A stretch of 59,907 nt of DNA from an uncultured Tenacibaculum sp. (GTDB lineage Bacteria > Bacteroidota > Bacteroidia > Flavobacteriales > Flavobacteriaceae): assembly GCF_947502995.1 (NCBI RefSeq), contig NZ_CANNBW010000028.1:1-59907 (forward strand), written 5' to 3'. The notes below the pieces were generated by a model. The model made no database searches. It saw nothing but the letters and a program-made list of their open reading frames with translations, and was not told the DNA's origin. This document shows positions 9,637 to 17,791 of this stretch, one piece after another (position 1 is the first letter of the stretch; every line of letters begins with the position of its first letter). A program made the position numbers and the translations under genes.

Positions 9637-11469
9637 ATGAAACTAAATTTTAGTAAAAGTACAATGTTAGCTTGTTCTTTATATGTTTTTGGTGCTTGTA
9701 CAACAGAAACTAAAAAGGAAGAGCCAATTTCCCAAGAAACAATTCAAAAAGAGTCTAAAAAAGTAAACGACTTTTTTCAAAAGCAGTTCGCAGCTACATT
9801 AGATCGTCATCCAATGTATCAAACATATTTAGGTATGAATAAAGATGCAGATAAATGGGATGATATTTCAGATGAATTTCAAGACAAAGAATTAGAGTTT
9901 ACTAAACAAGCGTTACAATGGATTACTGATTCCGTAAACGTAAATGCTTTAGACGAGGCTACTAAGTTGAGCTACGATCTTTTTAAGCAAAGTTTAGAGG
10001 AAACAATCGAAGATGATAAATACAGATTGTATACGTATCCTGTAAACCAAATGCATGGTTCTCAAGCAGAAATTCCAGCATTTTTAATTAATATGCATCA
10101 AATTAGATCTAAAAAAGATGCAGAAAATTATATCAGTAGGTTAAAAGGAATAGAACCGATGTTTGCTGAATTAGTTAAAGGATTAAAGAAAAGACAAGAA
10201 GCAGGAATTATGATTCCTAAGTTTGTTTTTGCTCGTGTTTTAGATGATTCAAAAAACTTAATCAAAGGTCAGCCTTTCGATACTTCTAACGAGAAAAGTA
10301 CTTTATTAAATGATTTTGAAAATAAAGTTGCTAAATTAGAAATTGATGCAGCTGAAAAAACAACTTTAATTGCAGCTACAAAAAAAGCATTAAAAGAGAA
10401 TGTTTTTGCAGGGTATACAAATCTAATTAAAACATTAGAAGCACAAGAAAAGGTTGCGAGTACAGACGACGGAGCATGGAAATTTCCTAACGGAACTACT
10501 TTTTATAATAATGCTTTAAAAAGAACAACTACAACAAATTTAACAGCAGATGAAATTCATGAAATTGGATTAAAAGAGGTTGCTAGAATTCATGGTGAAA
10601 TGAATGCTATTAAAGAAAAAGTAGGTTTTAAAGGAAGTTTGCAAGACTTTTTTAAATTCATGAAAACAGATAAACAGTTCTACTATGCAGATAGTGATAA
10701 AGGTAGAAAAGAATATATGGATAAAGCTGAGTTTATCATCGATAGCATGAAAACTCGTTTAGATGAATTATTTATTACAAAACCAAAAGCTGATTTACAG
10801 GTAAAAGCAGTAGAAGCTTTTAGAGAGAAATCTGCTGGAAAAGCGTTTTATCAGCAACCTGCTTTAGATGGTTCTCGACCAGGAACATATTATGCAAATA
10901 TGTACGATATGGCAAGTATGCCTTCTTATCAAATGGAAGCATTAGCATATCACGAAGGAATTCCAGGACATCATATGCAAATTGCTATTGCCCAAGAATT
11001 AAAAGATGTTCCAATGTTCAGGAAATTAGGTCGTTATACGGCTTATGTTGAAGGTTGGGGATTATACTCTGAGTTTATTCCTAAAGAAATGGGATTCTAT
11101 TCAGATCCATATTCAGATTTTGGTCGTTTAGCAATGGAATTATGGAGAGCTTGTCGTTTAGTGGTAGATACAGGAATTCATGCCAAAAAATGGACTCGTG
11201 AAGAAGGAATCAAATATTATACAGATAATACTCCAAATGCAGAAGCAGATGCTGTTAAAATGGTAGAACGTCATATTGTAATGCCTAGTCAAGCTACAGC
11301 TTATAAAATCGGAATGATTAAAATTATTGAGTTACGTGAAAAAGCAAAAAAGGCTTTAGGCGATAAGTTCGATATTAGAAAATTCCATGATGTAGTTTTA
11401 ACTAACGGTCCGTTACCATTAAATGTTTTAGAAAACTTAGTGGATAAATATGTTGCTTCAGAAAAGTAA
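9637..11469 (+). CDS. DUF885 family lipoprotein, putative metallo-hydrolase
   Basis: A 610-residue protein of the DUF885 family. The N-terminus is a lipoprotein signal with lipobox FGAC (Cys21), so it is probably anchored in the envelope. The family signature HEGIPGHH lies at residues 439-446, with AYVEGWGLYSE some 30 residues later; His/His/Glu in these motifs have the look of a zinc-peptidase site (HExxH-like, gluzincin arrangement). Family members are often annotated as putative peptidases, but the substrate is not known and I do not assign one. The length is typical. It stands alone between two terminators, in the same direction as its neighbours. Confidence 0.88.
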   Translation: MKLNFSKSTMLACSLYVFGACTTETKKEEPISQETIQKESKKVNDFFQKQFAATLDRHPMYQTYLGMNKDADKWDDISDEFQDKELEFTKQALQWITDSVNVNALDEATKLSYDLFKQSLEETIEDDKYRLYTYPVNQMHGSQAEIPAFLINMHQIRSKKDAENYISRLKGIEPMFAELVKGLKKRQEAGIMIPKFVFARVLDDSKNLIKGQPFDTSNEKSTLLNDFENKVAKLEIDAAEKTTLIAATKKALKENVFAGYTNLIKTLEAQEKVASTDDGAWKFPNGTTFYNNALKRTTTTNLTADEIHEIGLKEVARIHGEMNAIKEKVGFKGSLQDFFKFMKTDKQFYYADSDKGRKEYMDKAEFIIDSMKTRLDELFITKPKADLQVKAVEAFREKSAGKAFYQQPALDGSRPGTYYANMYDMASMPSYQMEALAYHEGIPGHHMQIAIAQELKDVPMFRKLGRYTAYVEGWGLYSEFIPKEMGFYSDPYSDFGRLAMELWRACRLVVDTGIHAKKWTREEGIKYYTDNTPNAEADAVKMVERHIVMPSQATAYKIGMIKIIELREKAKKALGDKFDIRKFHDVVLTNGPLPLNVLENLVDKYVASEK

Positions 11470-11490
11470 TTTATACTATTTATAAAATTA

Positions 11491-11521
11491 AAAACCGTTG
11501 AGTTTTCTCAACGGTTTTTTT
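11491..11521 (+). terminator. Intrinsic terminator of the DUF885 gene
   Basis: A 12-bp perfect stem (11491-11502 with 11507-11518), TTTT loop and a T run, 22 nt after the stop. Confidence 0.88.
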
Positions 11522-11576
11522 GTAATTATTTCCAAAACTTTCAGACTATTAGATTATAAGATAAATCTAAAAAAAA

Positions 11577-12224
11577 ATGAGTTTAACAGAAGCTTTAGAA
11601 GCACGAGTAGCTTTAGGAAGAAAGAAAATTCCAACATCTATTTTAGAGGTGATGGATAAAACTACAAACGATTTAATCACAAAAGAAATATCAGCTGAAG
11701 CGTTTAAAGTGGGAGATACTTTTCCTTCTTTTGAATTGCCTAACGTAAAGTCAGAAGAAGTTAGTCTGAATAACGTAAAAGGAGAGAAAGCTACAGTGAT
11801 TTCTTTTTATAGAGGCGGTTGGTGCCCGTATTGTAATTTAGAGTTACAAGCACTTCAACAAGCATTACCAGAGTTTAAGAATTTAGGAGCAAATTTAGTA
11901 GCAATTTCTCCTGAAACACCAGATAGTTCTTTAACAACAGAAGAGAAGAACGAACTAACTTTTGAGGTTTTAAGCGATATAGATAATAAATTAGGAAAAG
12001 AGCTTGGGTTAGTTTTTAAATTAGATGAAGAATTAGAAAAAATTTATAGTAACGAATTTAAAATCGATTTAGAAAAGCATAATCAAAATACAACAGGAGA
12101 ATTACCTATGGCAGCTACTTATGTAATAGATAATGATCATGTAATTCAATATGCTTTTGTAAAAGAAGATTACACAAAAAGAGCTGAGATTTCTGAAATA
12201 AGAAAAGCTTTAGAAAATATTTAA
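11577..12224 (+). CDS. Peroxiredoxin-like (AhpC/TSA) family protein
   Basis: A 215-residue cytoplasmic thioredoxin-fold protein of the peroxiredoxin-like group. No signal peptide is present. The active-site segment is YRGGWCPYCNLEL, with Cys83 and Cys86 in a CPYC arrangement, then the typical continuation L-x-A-L-Q and, further on, LSD(I)xN with a long C-terminal part (PMAATYVIDNDHVIQ). It should reduce peroxides or act as a thiol oxidoreductase using an external thiol donor. The gene is monocistronic, between two terminators. Confidence 0.9.
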   Translation: MSLTEALEARVALGRKKIPTSILEVMDKTTNDLITKEISAEAFKVGDTFPSFELPNVKSEEVSLNNVKGEKATVISFYRGGWCPYCNLELQALQQALPEFKNLGANLVAISPETPDSSLTTEEKNELTFEVLSDIDNKLGKELGLVFKLDEELEKIYSNEFKIDLEKHNQNTTGELPMAATYVIDNDHVIQYAFVKEDYTKRAEISEIRKALENI

Positions 12225-12240
12225 TCATAAATGATAATAA

Positions 12241-12268
12241 AAAATCCCACAAATTTGTGGGATTTTTT
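12241..12268. terminator. Bidirectional terminator between convergent genes
   Basis: A perfect palindrome over 12241-12266 (AATCCCACAA with TTGTGGGATT), with A run on one side and T run on the other. It serves the peroxiredoxin gene (+) and the gene ending at 12275 (-). Confidence 0.88.
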
Positions 12269-12274
12269 TATGTT

Positions 12275-13393
12275 TTAATTTTCTTCTGCGTCCATTTCTG
12301 TCAGAATAGAGATTAATGAATCTTTTACATATTCAGGAATATTTGGTTGATTCACTTTGTAAATCATAAAGGTTTTAACTAAAGGATGATGCTTCCCATT
12401 TACACCTAACGACCAAAAACTTGCCGATCCAATGGCGAAAGCAATAGCTTCTTCTTGTGGTAAATCTTTTAAATTTTCAGGATCTTTTCCTTCAGTAAGT
12501 GCTAATGCGTCAATAATTTTTTCAATATTTTCATATTTACCATTGGCGAAAAATAAACTCCAAAGCATATCTAATCCTATTGGATGTGATACAGTTTCTT
12601 CTAACAATAAAGGATTGTAAAAACCTTCTTCACGTATTTCATGAAGAATCTTTAATTCTTGATCAGAGAAGTTTTCTAGATCTACATTTTTGTAATTAGA
12701 TCTTGCTAATAAAATATTTAAACCGTTTCGATGCAGTTGAGATAAATTTCCATCAGCTAATAGTCTATTAATATCGTCAGCAAGAAATAAAGAGTTATTT
12801 AAAGCTTCTACATAAAATAGAATATTTGCATCGTTGTTAATTCCAATTTCATCTAAAGATTTAAAATAAGCATGAAGTAATTCATTAGGTTTCGGATCTA
12901 AATAATAGTTCTGTCTCCATGTTTCTAATTCATCTTTTAATTCTAGAGGTTTATTTGGGAAATCTTTACGAAGTGTAACAGTGTTTTCAATAATTTCTAC
13001 ATCTTCTTCTGTTTGTGTATCGTTTACTTTTACAATTACTTTATATTCACCTTCAGGATAAGTAGAGTCAAATGTAAAAACAGGAAGCTTAGGTAAAAGA
13101 ATTAAACCGATAAACTTATCTAAATTGGCTTCTAACGTAATATTAAAGTCACTAGGTAAAGTAGTTTTTCCATCAGTGCTTTTAATATCACAGGTAATAT
13201 TAACTCGAATTTTATTATCTACTATTTTATATTTTCCAAGTACAATAATAACTTGAAAGTTTTGATTTGGATGTATTTCTGAAACTGTTGAAAAACGAGG
13301 TGTAGCTATTCCTCTTGTTTTTTCCCATTGATCTTCTATGTTGATATCTAAAGTAGGTAAAACAATGGCTGTCGGTAATTGATTCTGATCCAT
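12275..13393 (-). CDS. Uncharacterised protein, N-terminal beta domain and helical C-terminal part
   Basis: A 372-residue protein I do not recognise. There is no signal peptide or membrane segment. Residues ~1-135 are beta-rich with alternating hydrophobics (FQVIIVLGKYKIV, RVNITCDIKSTDG, GEYKVIVKVND), resembling an Ig-like fold; residues ~150-370 are mainly helical and contain many Asn, Leu and Glu, including NNSLFLADDINRLLADGN and a repeated leucine pattern that could form an alpha solenoid. It begins at an ATG (13393) and ends against the shared terminator. The 270-bp gap upstream holds a REP-like element, so it is probably transcribed alone. Function unknown. Confidence 0.75.
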   Translation of the reverse strand: MDQNQLPTAIVLPTLDINIEDQWEKTRGIATPRFSTVSEIHPNQNFQVIIVLGKYKIVDNKIRVNITCDIKSTDGKTTLPSDFNITLEANLDKFIGLILLPKLPVFTFDSTYPEGEYKVIVKVNDTQTEEDVEIIENTVTLRKDFPNKPLELKDELETWRQNYYLDPKPNELLHAYFKSLDEIGINNDANILFYVEALNNSLFLADDINRLLADGNLSQLHRNGLNILLARSNYKNVDLENFSDQELKILHEIREEGFYNPLLLEETVSHPIGLDMLWSLFFANGKYENIEKIIDALALTEGKDPENLKDLPQEEAIAFAIGSASFWSLGVNGKHHPLVKTFMIYKVNQPNIPEYVKDSLISILTEMDAEEN

Positions 13394-13510
13394 AATATTT
13401 TAGTTAAGCTTAATTTTTTTAGAAAGTTTCTTCTTAAAAATTAGATAGCAATTATATGTTTTTAGTTTTTTTTAATTGAATATCCGTTTTTGGTCATAAA
13501 GCTTGTTTTT

Positions 13511-13594
13511 CGTCATTCCGAATTTATTTCGGAATCTCATGACTTTAATAAACTCTTATTTATGATGAGAATCTGAAACGGATTCAGATTGACG
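13511..13594. repeat. REP-like paired palindromes in inverted orientation
   Basis: Two 29-bp palindromic units face each other: 13511-13539 (stem ATTCCGAA/TTCGGAAT) and 13566-13594 (stem AATCTGAA/TTCAGATT), both with CGTCA at the outer end. The units are about 21/29 identical when one is reverse-complemented. The form resembles dispersed REP/BIME elements in intergenic DNA; whether it is repeated elsewhere cannot be seen here. Confidence 0.6.
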
Positions 13595-13635
13595 TTAATT
13601 ATTACACATTATGGATAATCATCTTTAAAAATAAA

Positions 13636-13657
13636 AAATCCTGCTGATTAGCAGGGT
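13636..13657 (-). terminator. Terminator of the DinB-like gene
   Basis: Stem CCTGCT/AGCAGG (13640-13645 with 13650-13655), loop GATT; on the minus strand it is followed by a T run. It lies just past the stop at 13665. Confidence 0.75.
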
Positions 13658-13664
13658 TTATATT

Positions 13665-14810
13665 TTAGTTTTTAATTTCTTTTTTAAGTTTTACTTCTTC
13701 ATTTAAAGGAGGAAGTCTTTTACGTAAAAATAAAATCTGACCTAAATGACTAGATTGATGTTCCATTACATGAAACCAAGAATATTGATTAGATATACTG
13801 TTTCCTGCATTTACTTGCTTGAACCATTTATCATCTCTTTTACGTAATTCTTCAATAGTTTTAGCTCTAACTTTATCAAATAAATCTAAATAATAGCTCA
13901 TAGGTTTATCTTTAAACATTTCTCTAGCTTTATCACCTAAATCTAAACCAACTTTCCACATTTCTGGATTTTCTTCATCAAAAATAGAAGAACCAAAAGT
14001 ATATTTTTGATAGTATACTTCAGCAGCTGCTAAATGCATAACTAAAGCTCCAAAACGGTTGGCTTTATCATCATGCAAGTGATCTACATGTTCTTGAGGT
14101 AAATTTTTAACAATACGTTCAAGTCTACCTTTCAAATCTTCTAACATAGCAATCATGTTATCGATTTGAGGGTTTTCTGCATTCTCTTTTCCTATTTTAC
14201 CTAATTCATATTCCGGAACTTTAATTCCAGATCCAGTAATTAATAAAGATTGTTTTCCAGATACGGCGTCATTACTTCCTTCTAGTGTAAACTCTTTTAC
14301 TCTAACCGTAGTCTTGTTTCTTGTAGATTCGAACCAGTTTTTAACGGTATTATCTTTAATAGTATCTTCAAAATCACTATTTAAGAAAGGCATTTCTTGA
14401 AATTTTCCGTTTTCATCTTCAATATAAAGTTTGATGTTATCAAAGTAAAACTTACCGTTGTTTAAACATAATCCTCCAAAATTTAATGTTTTAGAGTTTT
14501 TATTAATAACACCTTCGATAGTATATTCTTTCCAAGTATTAGTTTTTACTGGTCGATTTCTCATATTGTCGAAAAAACCAGGTTCGTCGTTTTTAGTATC
14601 AACTCTAGCCCATAAGCCAGACCAAGCAGATTTGTCTTTTGGTTCAGTTTTTAAATGTCCGACTAATTTGAATTTTTTTTCAGTGTTCGACGTAATTTCA
14701 ATACTCTGACCAAAAGAAGTCCAATCTCTAGAGACTTGTTTCTTAGATTGTGCGAATGAAATGTTGGTAAATAAGAGTGTTGAAATGTATAGGAGTGTAT
14801 ACCTTTTCAT
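13665..14810 (-). CDS. DinB-like protein with N-terminal carbohydrate-binding-like domain
   Basis: A 381-residue exported protein. The signal peptide ends near ISFAQ/SKK. Residues ~30-150 form a jelly-roll-like beta domain (WSGLWARVDTKN, YFDNIKLYIEDENG), similar to carbohydrate-binding modules. Residues ~215-370 are a DinB/YfiT-type four-helix bundle: a first histidine in ALVMHLAAAE, then HVMEHQSSHLGQ, which supply the usual three metal-binding His residues. DinB bundles are metal-dependent thiol transferases or hydrolases; an exported one with an extra beta domain is less common. It is the last of four minus-strand genes with gaps of 36-140 bp. Activity not assignable. Confidence 0.78.
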   Translation of the reverse strand: MKRYTLLYISTLLFTNISFAQSKKQVSRDWTSFGQSIEITSNTEKKFKLVGHLKTEPKDKSAWSGLWARVDTKNDEPGFFDNMRNRPVKTNTWKEYTIEGVINKNSKTLNFGGLCLNNGKFYFDNIKLYIEDENGKFQEMPFLNSDFEDTIKDNTVKNWFESTRNKTTVRVKEFTLEGSNDAVSGKQSLLITGSGIKVPEYELGKIGKENAENPQIDNMIAMLEDLKGRLERIVKNLPQEHVDHLHDDKANRFGALVMHLAAAEVYYQKYTFGSSIFDEENPEMWKVGLDLGDKAREMFKDKPMSYYLDLFDKVRAKTIEELRKRDDKWFKQVNAGNSISNQYSWFHVMEHQSSHLGQILFLRKRLPPLNEEVKLKKEIKN

Positions 14811-14854
14811 AGTTTATATAGTTTTACATGGTTTTTTAAAAGCTGTAAAAATAA

Positions 14855-14890
14855 AAAAAAGTTCAATATTTAATAATATTGAACTTTTTT
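14855..14890 (-). terminator. Strong terminator between the DUF4369 and DinB-like genes
   Basis: A 16-bp perfect stem (14855-14870 with 14875-14890), loop TAAT. Read on the minus strand it follows the DUF4369 stop by 22 nt and is followed by T-rich sequence. It suggests that the DinB-like gene has its own promoter. Confidence 0.88.
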
Positions 14891-14912
14891 AAGAGACTTT
14901 TTAAGTCTTATT

Positions 14913-15632
14913 TTATTTTTTCTGAGTTTCGTTTTCAGATTTCTTAATGTCGTCAATAAATTTTTGTAATCTTTTTCCGTAATTAGATTTTTTAACGTCA
15001 CTACTTAAACTATTGTTAATCGTATCTAATAAATACATATTAGCATCAAACAATTCAGATAAAGCAATATATGGAGCAGCTTCTGAATCTCCATTAGAAA
15101 CGGCAAAGTTTGTTGTATATAAAAAACGTCTACGAACTAATTTTTTATAAGCTTTTTCTAAACTATCAATTGCTGAAGAATCTTTTTTAGCTCTGGCTTC
15201 AATATCTTTAGCAATAAAATCTAAACGTTTCATTTTAAACTGTTGGTTGATTTCATTAAAATCATCCATCACTTTTTGGTTTTCAGAACCTGTTATAGTC
15301 GGTTTAAAACCAAATTGTTCAATATTATCATTAATAGTAATTTCTCCTTTTTCTCCAAAGAACATTAATTTTTTAGGATCATTATCACCACTTTTAAAAG
15401 TTAAATAATACATCACAGGAGAATTAACATCATCAGAAAGTTCAAATTTATTATCTCCGAATAGTTGAATCGAATCAGAAGTTACTAATACAGTGTCAAC
15501 CATTTTTTGTAAGTATAAGGTTCCTTTCTTTAAACCTTTTATTTCACCTTTCACTACCATGTTTCCTTTTTTCTTACCACTACAAGAAAAAGCGATAAAA
15601 GAAACAATACAAGCTATGATAATTTTTTTCAT
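14913..15632 (-). CDS. DUF4369 domain lipoprotein
   Basis: A 239-residue lipoprotein (lipobox FSC, Cys17) whose N-terminal half is a DUF4369 domain: VVKGEIKGLKKGTLYLQKM, then D(T)VLVTSDSIQLFGDNKFEL and a GEKGEITI strand. In Bacteroidota this domain normally sits in front of a thioredoxin or AhpC/TSA domain; here that redox domain is missing and a charged helical tail (~120-239) follows instead. It may bind a ligand at the envelope surface. It starts 35 bp after the DUF819 gene ends and is probably co-transcribed with it. Confidence 0.82.
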   Translation of the reverse strand: MKKIIIACIVSFIAFSCSGKKKGNMVVKGEIKGLKKGTLYLQKMVDTVLVTSDSIQLFGDNKFELSDDVNSPVMYYLTFKSGDNDPKKLMFFGEKGEITINDNIEQFGFKPTITGSENQKVMDDFNEINQQFKMKRLDFIAKDIEARAKKDSSAIDSLEKAYKKLVRRRFLYTTNFAVSNGDSEAAPYIALSELFDANMYLLDTINNSLSSDVKKSNYGKRLQKFIDDIKKSENETQKK

Positions 15633-15667
15633 TGGATCGTTATTTTCGAATGCAAATATGCAGAATT

Positions 15668-16936
15668 CTAAGAAACTTTAGAGGCTATTTCCATTAAAAT
15701 TGTACACAATATAGCTCCGTAGGTTCCTACAACATAACCAAACACAGCTAATAACACACCAACTGTAGCTAAAGATGGATGAAAGGCAGCAGCTACTACT
15801 GGTGCACTTGCAGCTCCTCCAACGTTGGCCTGACTTCCTACTGCAAGGAAGAAATATGGAGCTCTAATCAATTTAGCAACTAAAATTAAAAGCCCAGCAT
15901 GAATAGCCATCCAAACAAAACCAATAGCTATTAAACCAGGTTTTTCTAAAATTCCAGATAAATCCATTTTCATTCCTATTGTAGCTACTAAAACGTATAT
16001 AAAAATACTACCAATTTTACTAGCTCCTGCACCTTCGTAATTTTTTGCTTTTGTGAAAGAAAGAGAAATTCCAATGATAGTTGCTATAGTAACCATCCAA
16101 AAGAATTTAGAAGAAAATGACGATAGGGCAGAGGTTTTGTCAGCAACTACTTCGAAGTTATCTTTTAGAAAAGAGGAAATATTTTCAGCTCCTAAATGAG
16201 CAATTCCAACAGCTCCAAATGCTAAAGCTAAAATAACCATTAAGTCAGTTAATGTTGGGTTTCTGGTTACACTTTCAGAAAATGAACTCACCTTTTGTTT
16301 TAAGTTTTCTATAGCAGAATTATCTGCTTTTAACCATTTGTCAATTTTTTCAGTTTTTCCAATTCCAATTAAAAGTATGGCCATCCAAACATTAGCTACT
16401 ACAATATCAACTAAAACCATTCCACCGTATTTTTCAGGATTATATTGATAAATCTCTAGCATAGCAGCTTGATTTGCTCCACCGCCAATCCAACTTCCTG
16501 CTAAAGTAGATAAACCTCTCCATACGGCATCAAAACCAAGTCCGCCAACTGTTTCTGGTGAAAAAATAGAAATTAATAATATTGCTAAAGGTCCACCAAT
16601 AACGATTCCTATAGTTCCAGTGAAAAATATGATCAATGCTTTAGGACCCAAATTGAAAATCGCTTTTAAATCGATACTTAAAGTCATTAATACCAATGAA
16701 GCAGGTAATAAAAAACGACTAGCGATATAATAAGTTTTAGATGTATCTGCAGAAATAATTCCAAATGAGTTAAAAATAGCTGGAATTAAATAACACATTA
16801 ATACACCAGGCACAATTTTATAAAACTTCTTCCAAAAACCTTGTTTAATACTTTCTGTGTAAAAAACAAAACCAAGAGAAATCATTAGAATTCCAAATAC
16901 TATGGCGTCGTTTGTAAATAAAGGTTGGTTTTCCAT
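15668..16936 (-). CDS. DUF819 family membrane transporter-like protein
   Basis: A 422-residue integral membrane protein with roughly ten to twelve hydrophobic helices, beginning with MENQPLFTNDAIVFGILMIS. The segments GGGANQAAMLE and GSQANVGGAASAPVVAAAF are conserved landmarks of the DUF819 (YjcL-like) family, which has two-fold inverted-repeat character like other secondary transporters. The substrate is unknown. It sits between DUF2490 and DUF4369 genes on the minus strand, with gaps of 41 and 35 bp, suggesting an operon. Confidence 0.87.
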   Translation of the reverse strand: MENQPLFTNDAIVFGILMISLGFVFYTESIKQGFWKKFYKIVPGVLMCYLIPAIFNSFGIISADTSKTYYIASRFLLPASLVLMTLSIDLKAIFNLGPKALIIFFTGTIGIVIGGPLAILLISIFSPETVGGLGFDAVWRGLSTLAGSWIGGGANQAAMLEIYQYNPEKYGGMVLVDIVVANVWMAILLIGIGKTEKIDKWLKADNSAIENLKQKVSSFSESVTRNPTLTDLMVILALAFGAVGIAHLGAENISSFLKDNFEVVADKTSALSSFSSKFFWMVTIATIIGISLSFTKAKNYEGAGASKIGSIFIYVLVATIGMKMDLSGILEKPGLIAIGFVWMAIHAGLLILVAKLIRAPYFFLAVGSQANVGGAASAPVVAAAFHPSLATVGVLLAVFGYVVGTYGAILCTILMEIASKVS

Positions 16937-16977
16937 GAAATTAGATTTAAATTTAGTTTGAAATTTAAGTGTAAACT

Positions 16978-17652
16978 TTATTTAGTACTCTTTTTTCTAT
17001 GATCTGTACTAATAGCAATTCCTATTTGAATTCTATCAAAGTTCTGACCAGCATCTGTGTTGATGCTCATATATCCTAACTGTAACTTTACAACTTTAGA
17101 TAATTGATATTTTACTCCTGCACCTAACCAATTTTGGTTGTATGATTGTCCTGTAAAATCAAAGAAAACTTCATCATATAAATATGTAGACCATTTATTG
17201 CTTAATGGATAACTTAAACCTAGTTGATATCGAATAAAATGTCCAGTCTGAGATCTAAAAAATCGTTGTTCGGCACGTAAACGGTGTGCAAACTTTAAAG
17301 AACCCATGTTATGATTTGCTAATAAATCTTCGTAAATTCTGTGATCACCAAAAGTATCTCCATCTACTTCATAAGATGTATCTGTATTTAAATATGCATA
17401 TCCTAAAGTAGCGCCAAAAGTCTTATTGATTTTATAATTGGCTCCAAATCGACCAATAAATTGTTGCATATCTTCACCAAATTCGAAAAAGCGAAAATGT
17501 GCCATAGATTTAATACTAAATTTTTCTGATACTCGATGCGAACCATTATACATATACCAAACTCCTAATTCTTCTACTGGATTAGGTAATGTTGTTTGAG
17601 CGTTAATATTTACACTCCAAATTATAATAGCAAATAGGATGTATTTTTTCAT
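16978..17652 (-). CDS. DUF2490 family outer-membrane beta-barrel protein
   Basis: A 224-residue protein with a signal peptide (ending INAQ/TTLPN) and beta strands ending in aromatic residues throughout (GVWYMYNGSHRVSEKF, AHFRFFEFGEDMQQF, RYQLGLSYPLSNKW), ending with a strand RIQIGIAIS. This fits the DUF2490 family, predicted small outer-membrane barrels. The role is unknown. Located 41 bp upstream of the DUF819 gene. Confidence 0.85.
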   Translation of the reverse strand: MKKYILFAIIIWSVNINAQTTLPNPVEELGVWYMYNGSHRVSEKFSIKSMAHFRFFEFGEDMQQFIGRFGANYKINKTFGATLGYAYLNTDTSYEVDGDTFGDHRIYEDLLANHNMGSLKFAHRLRAEQRFFRSQTGHFIRYQLGLSYPLSNKWSTYLYDEVFFDFTGQSYNQNWLGAGVKYQLSKVVKLQLGYMSINTDAGQNFDRIQIGIAISTDHRKKSTK

Positions 17653-17739
17653 ATAGATTTACAGGTTGTTTGTTTTGAATAAAGTGATAAAAATACAGTT
17701 TTTAATATTGTTGATTTTTATTAGGTTTTTCTGAATAAA

Positions 17740-17775
17740 AAAATCCGTTCATTCAAATAAGAATAAACGGATTTT
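17740..17775 (-). terminator. Terminator of the Asp-box protein gene
   Basis: A 10-bp stem (17740-17749 with 17766-17775; AAAATCCGTT/AACGGATTTT) and an inner ATTC/GAAT pairing; T-rich sequence follows on the minus strand, 17 nt after the stop at 17792. Confidence 0.82.
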
Positions 17776-17791
17776 AATGTAGAAGATGTTT

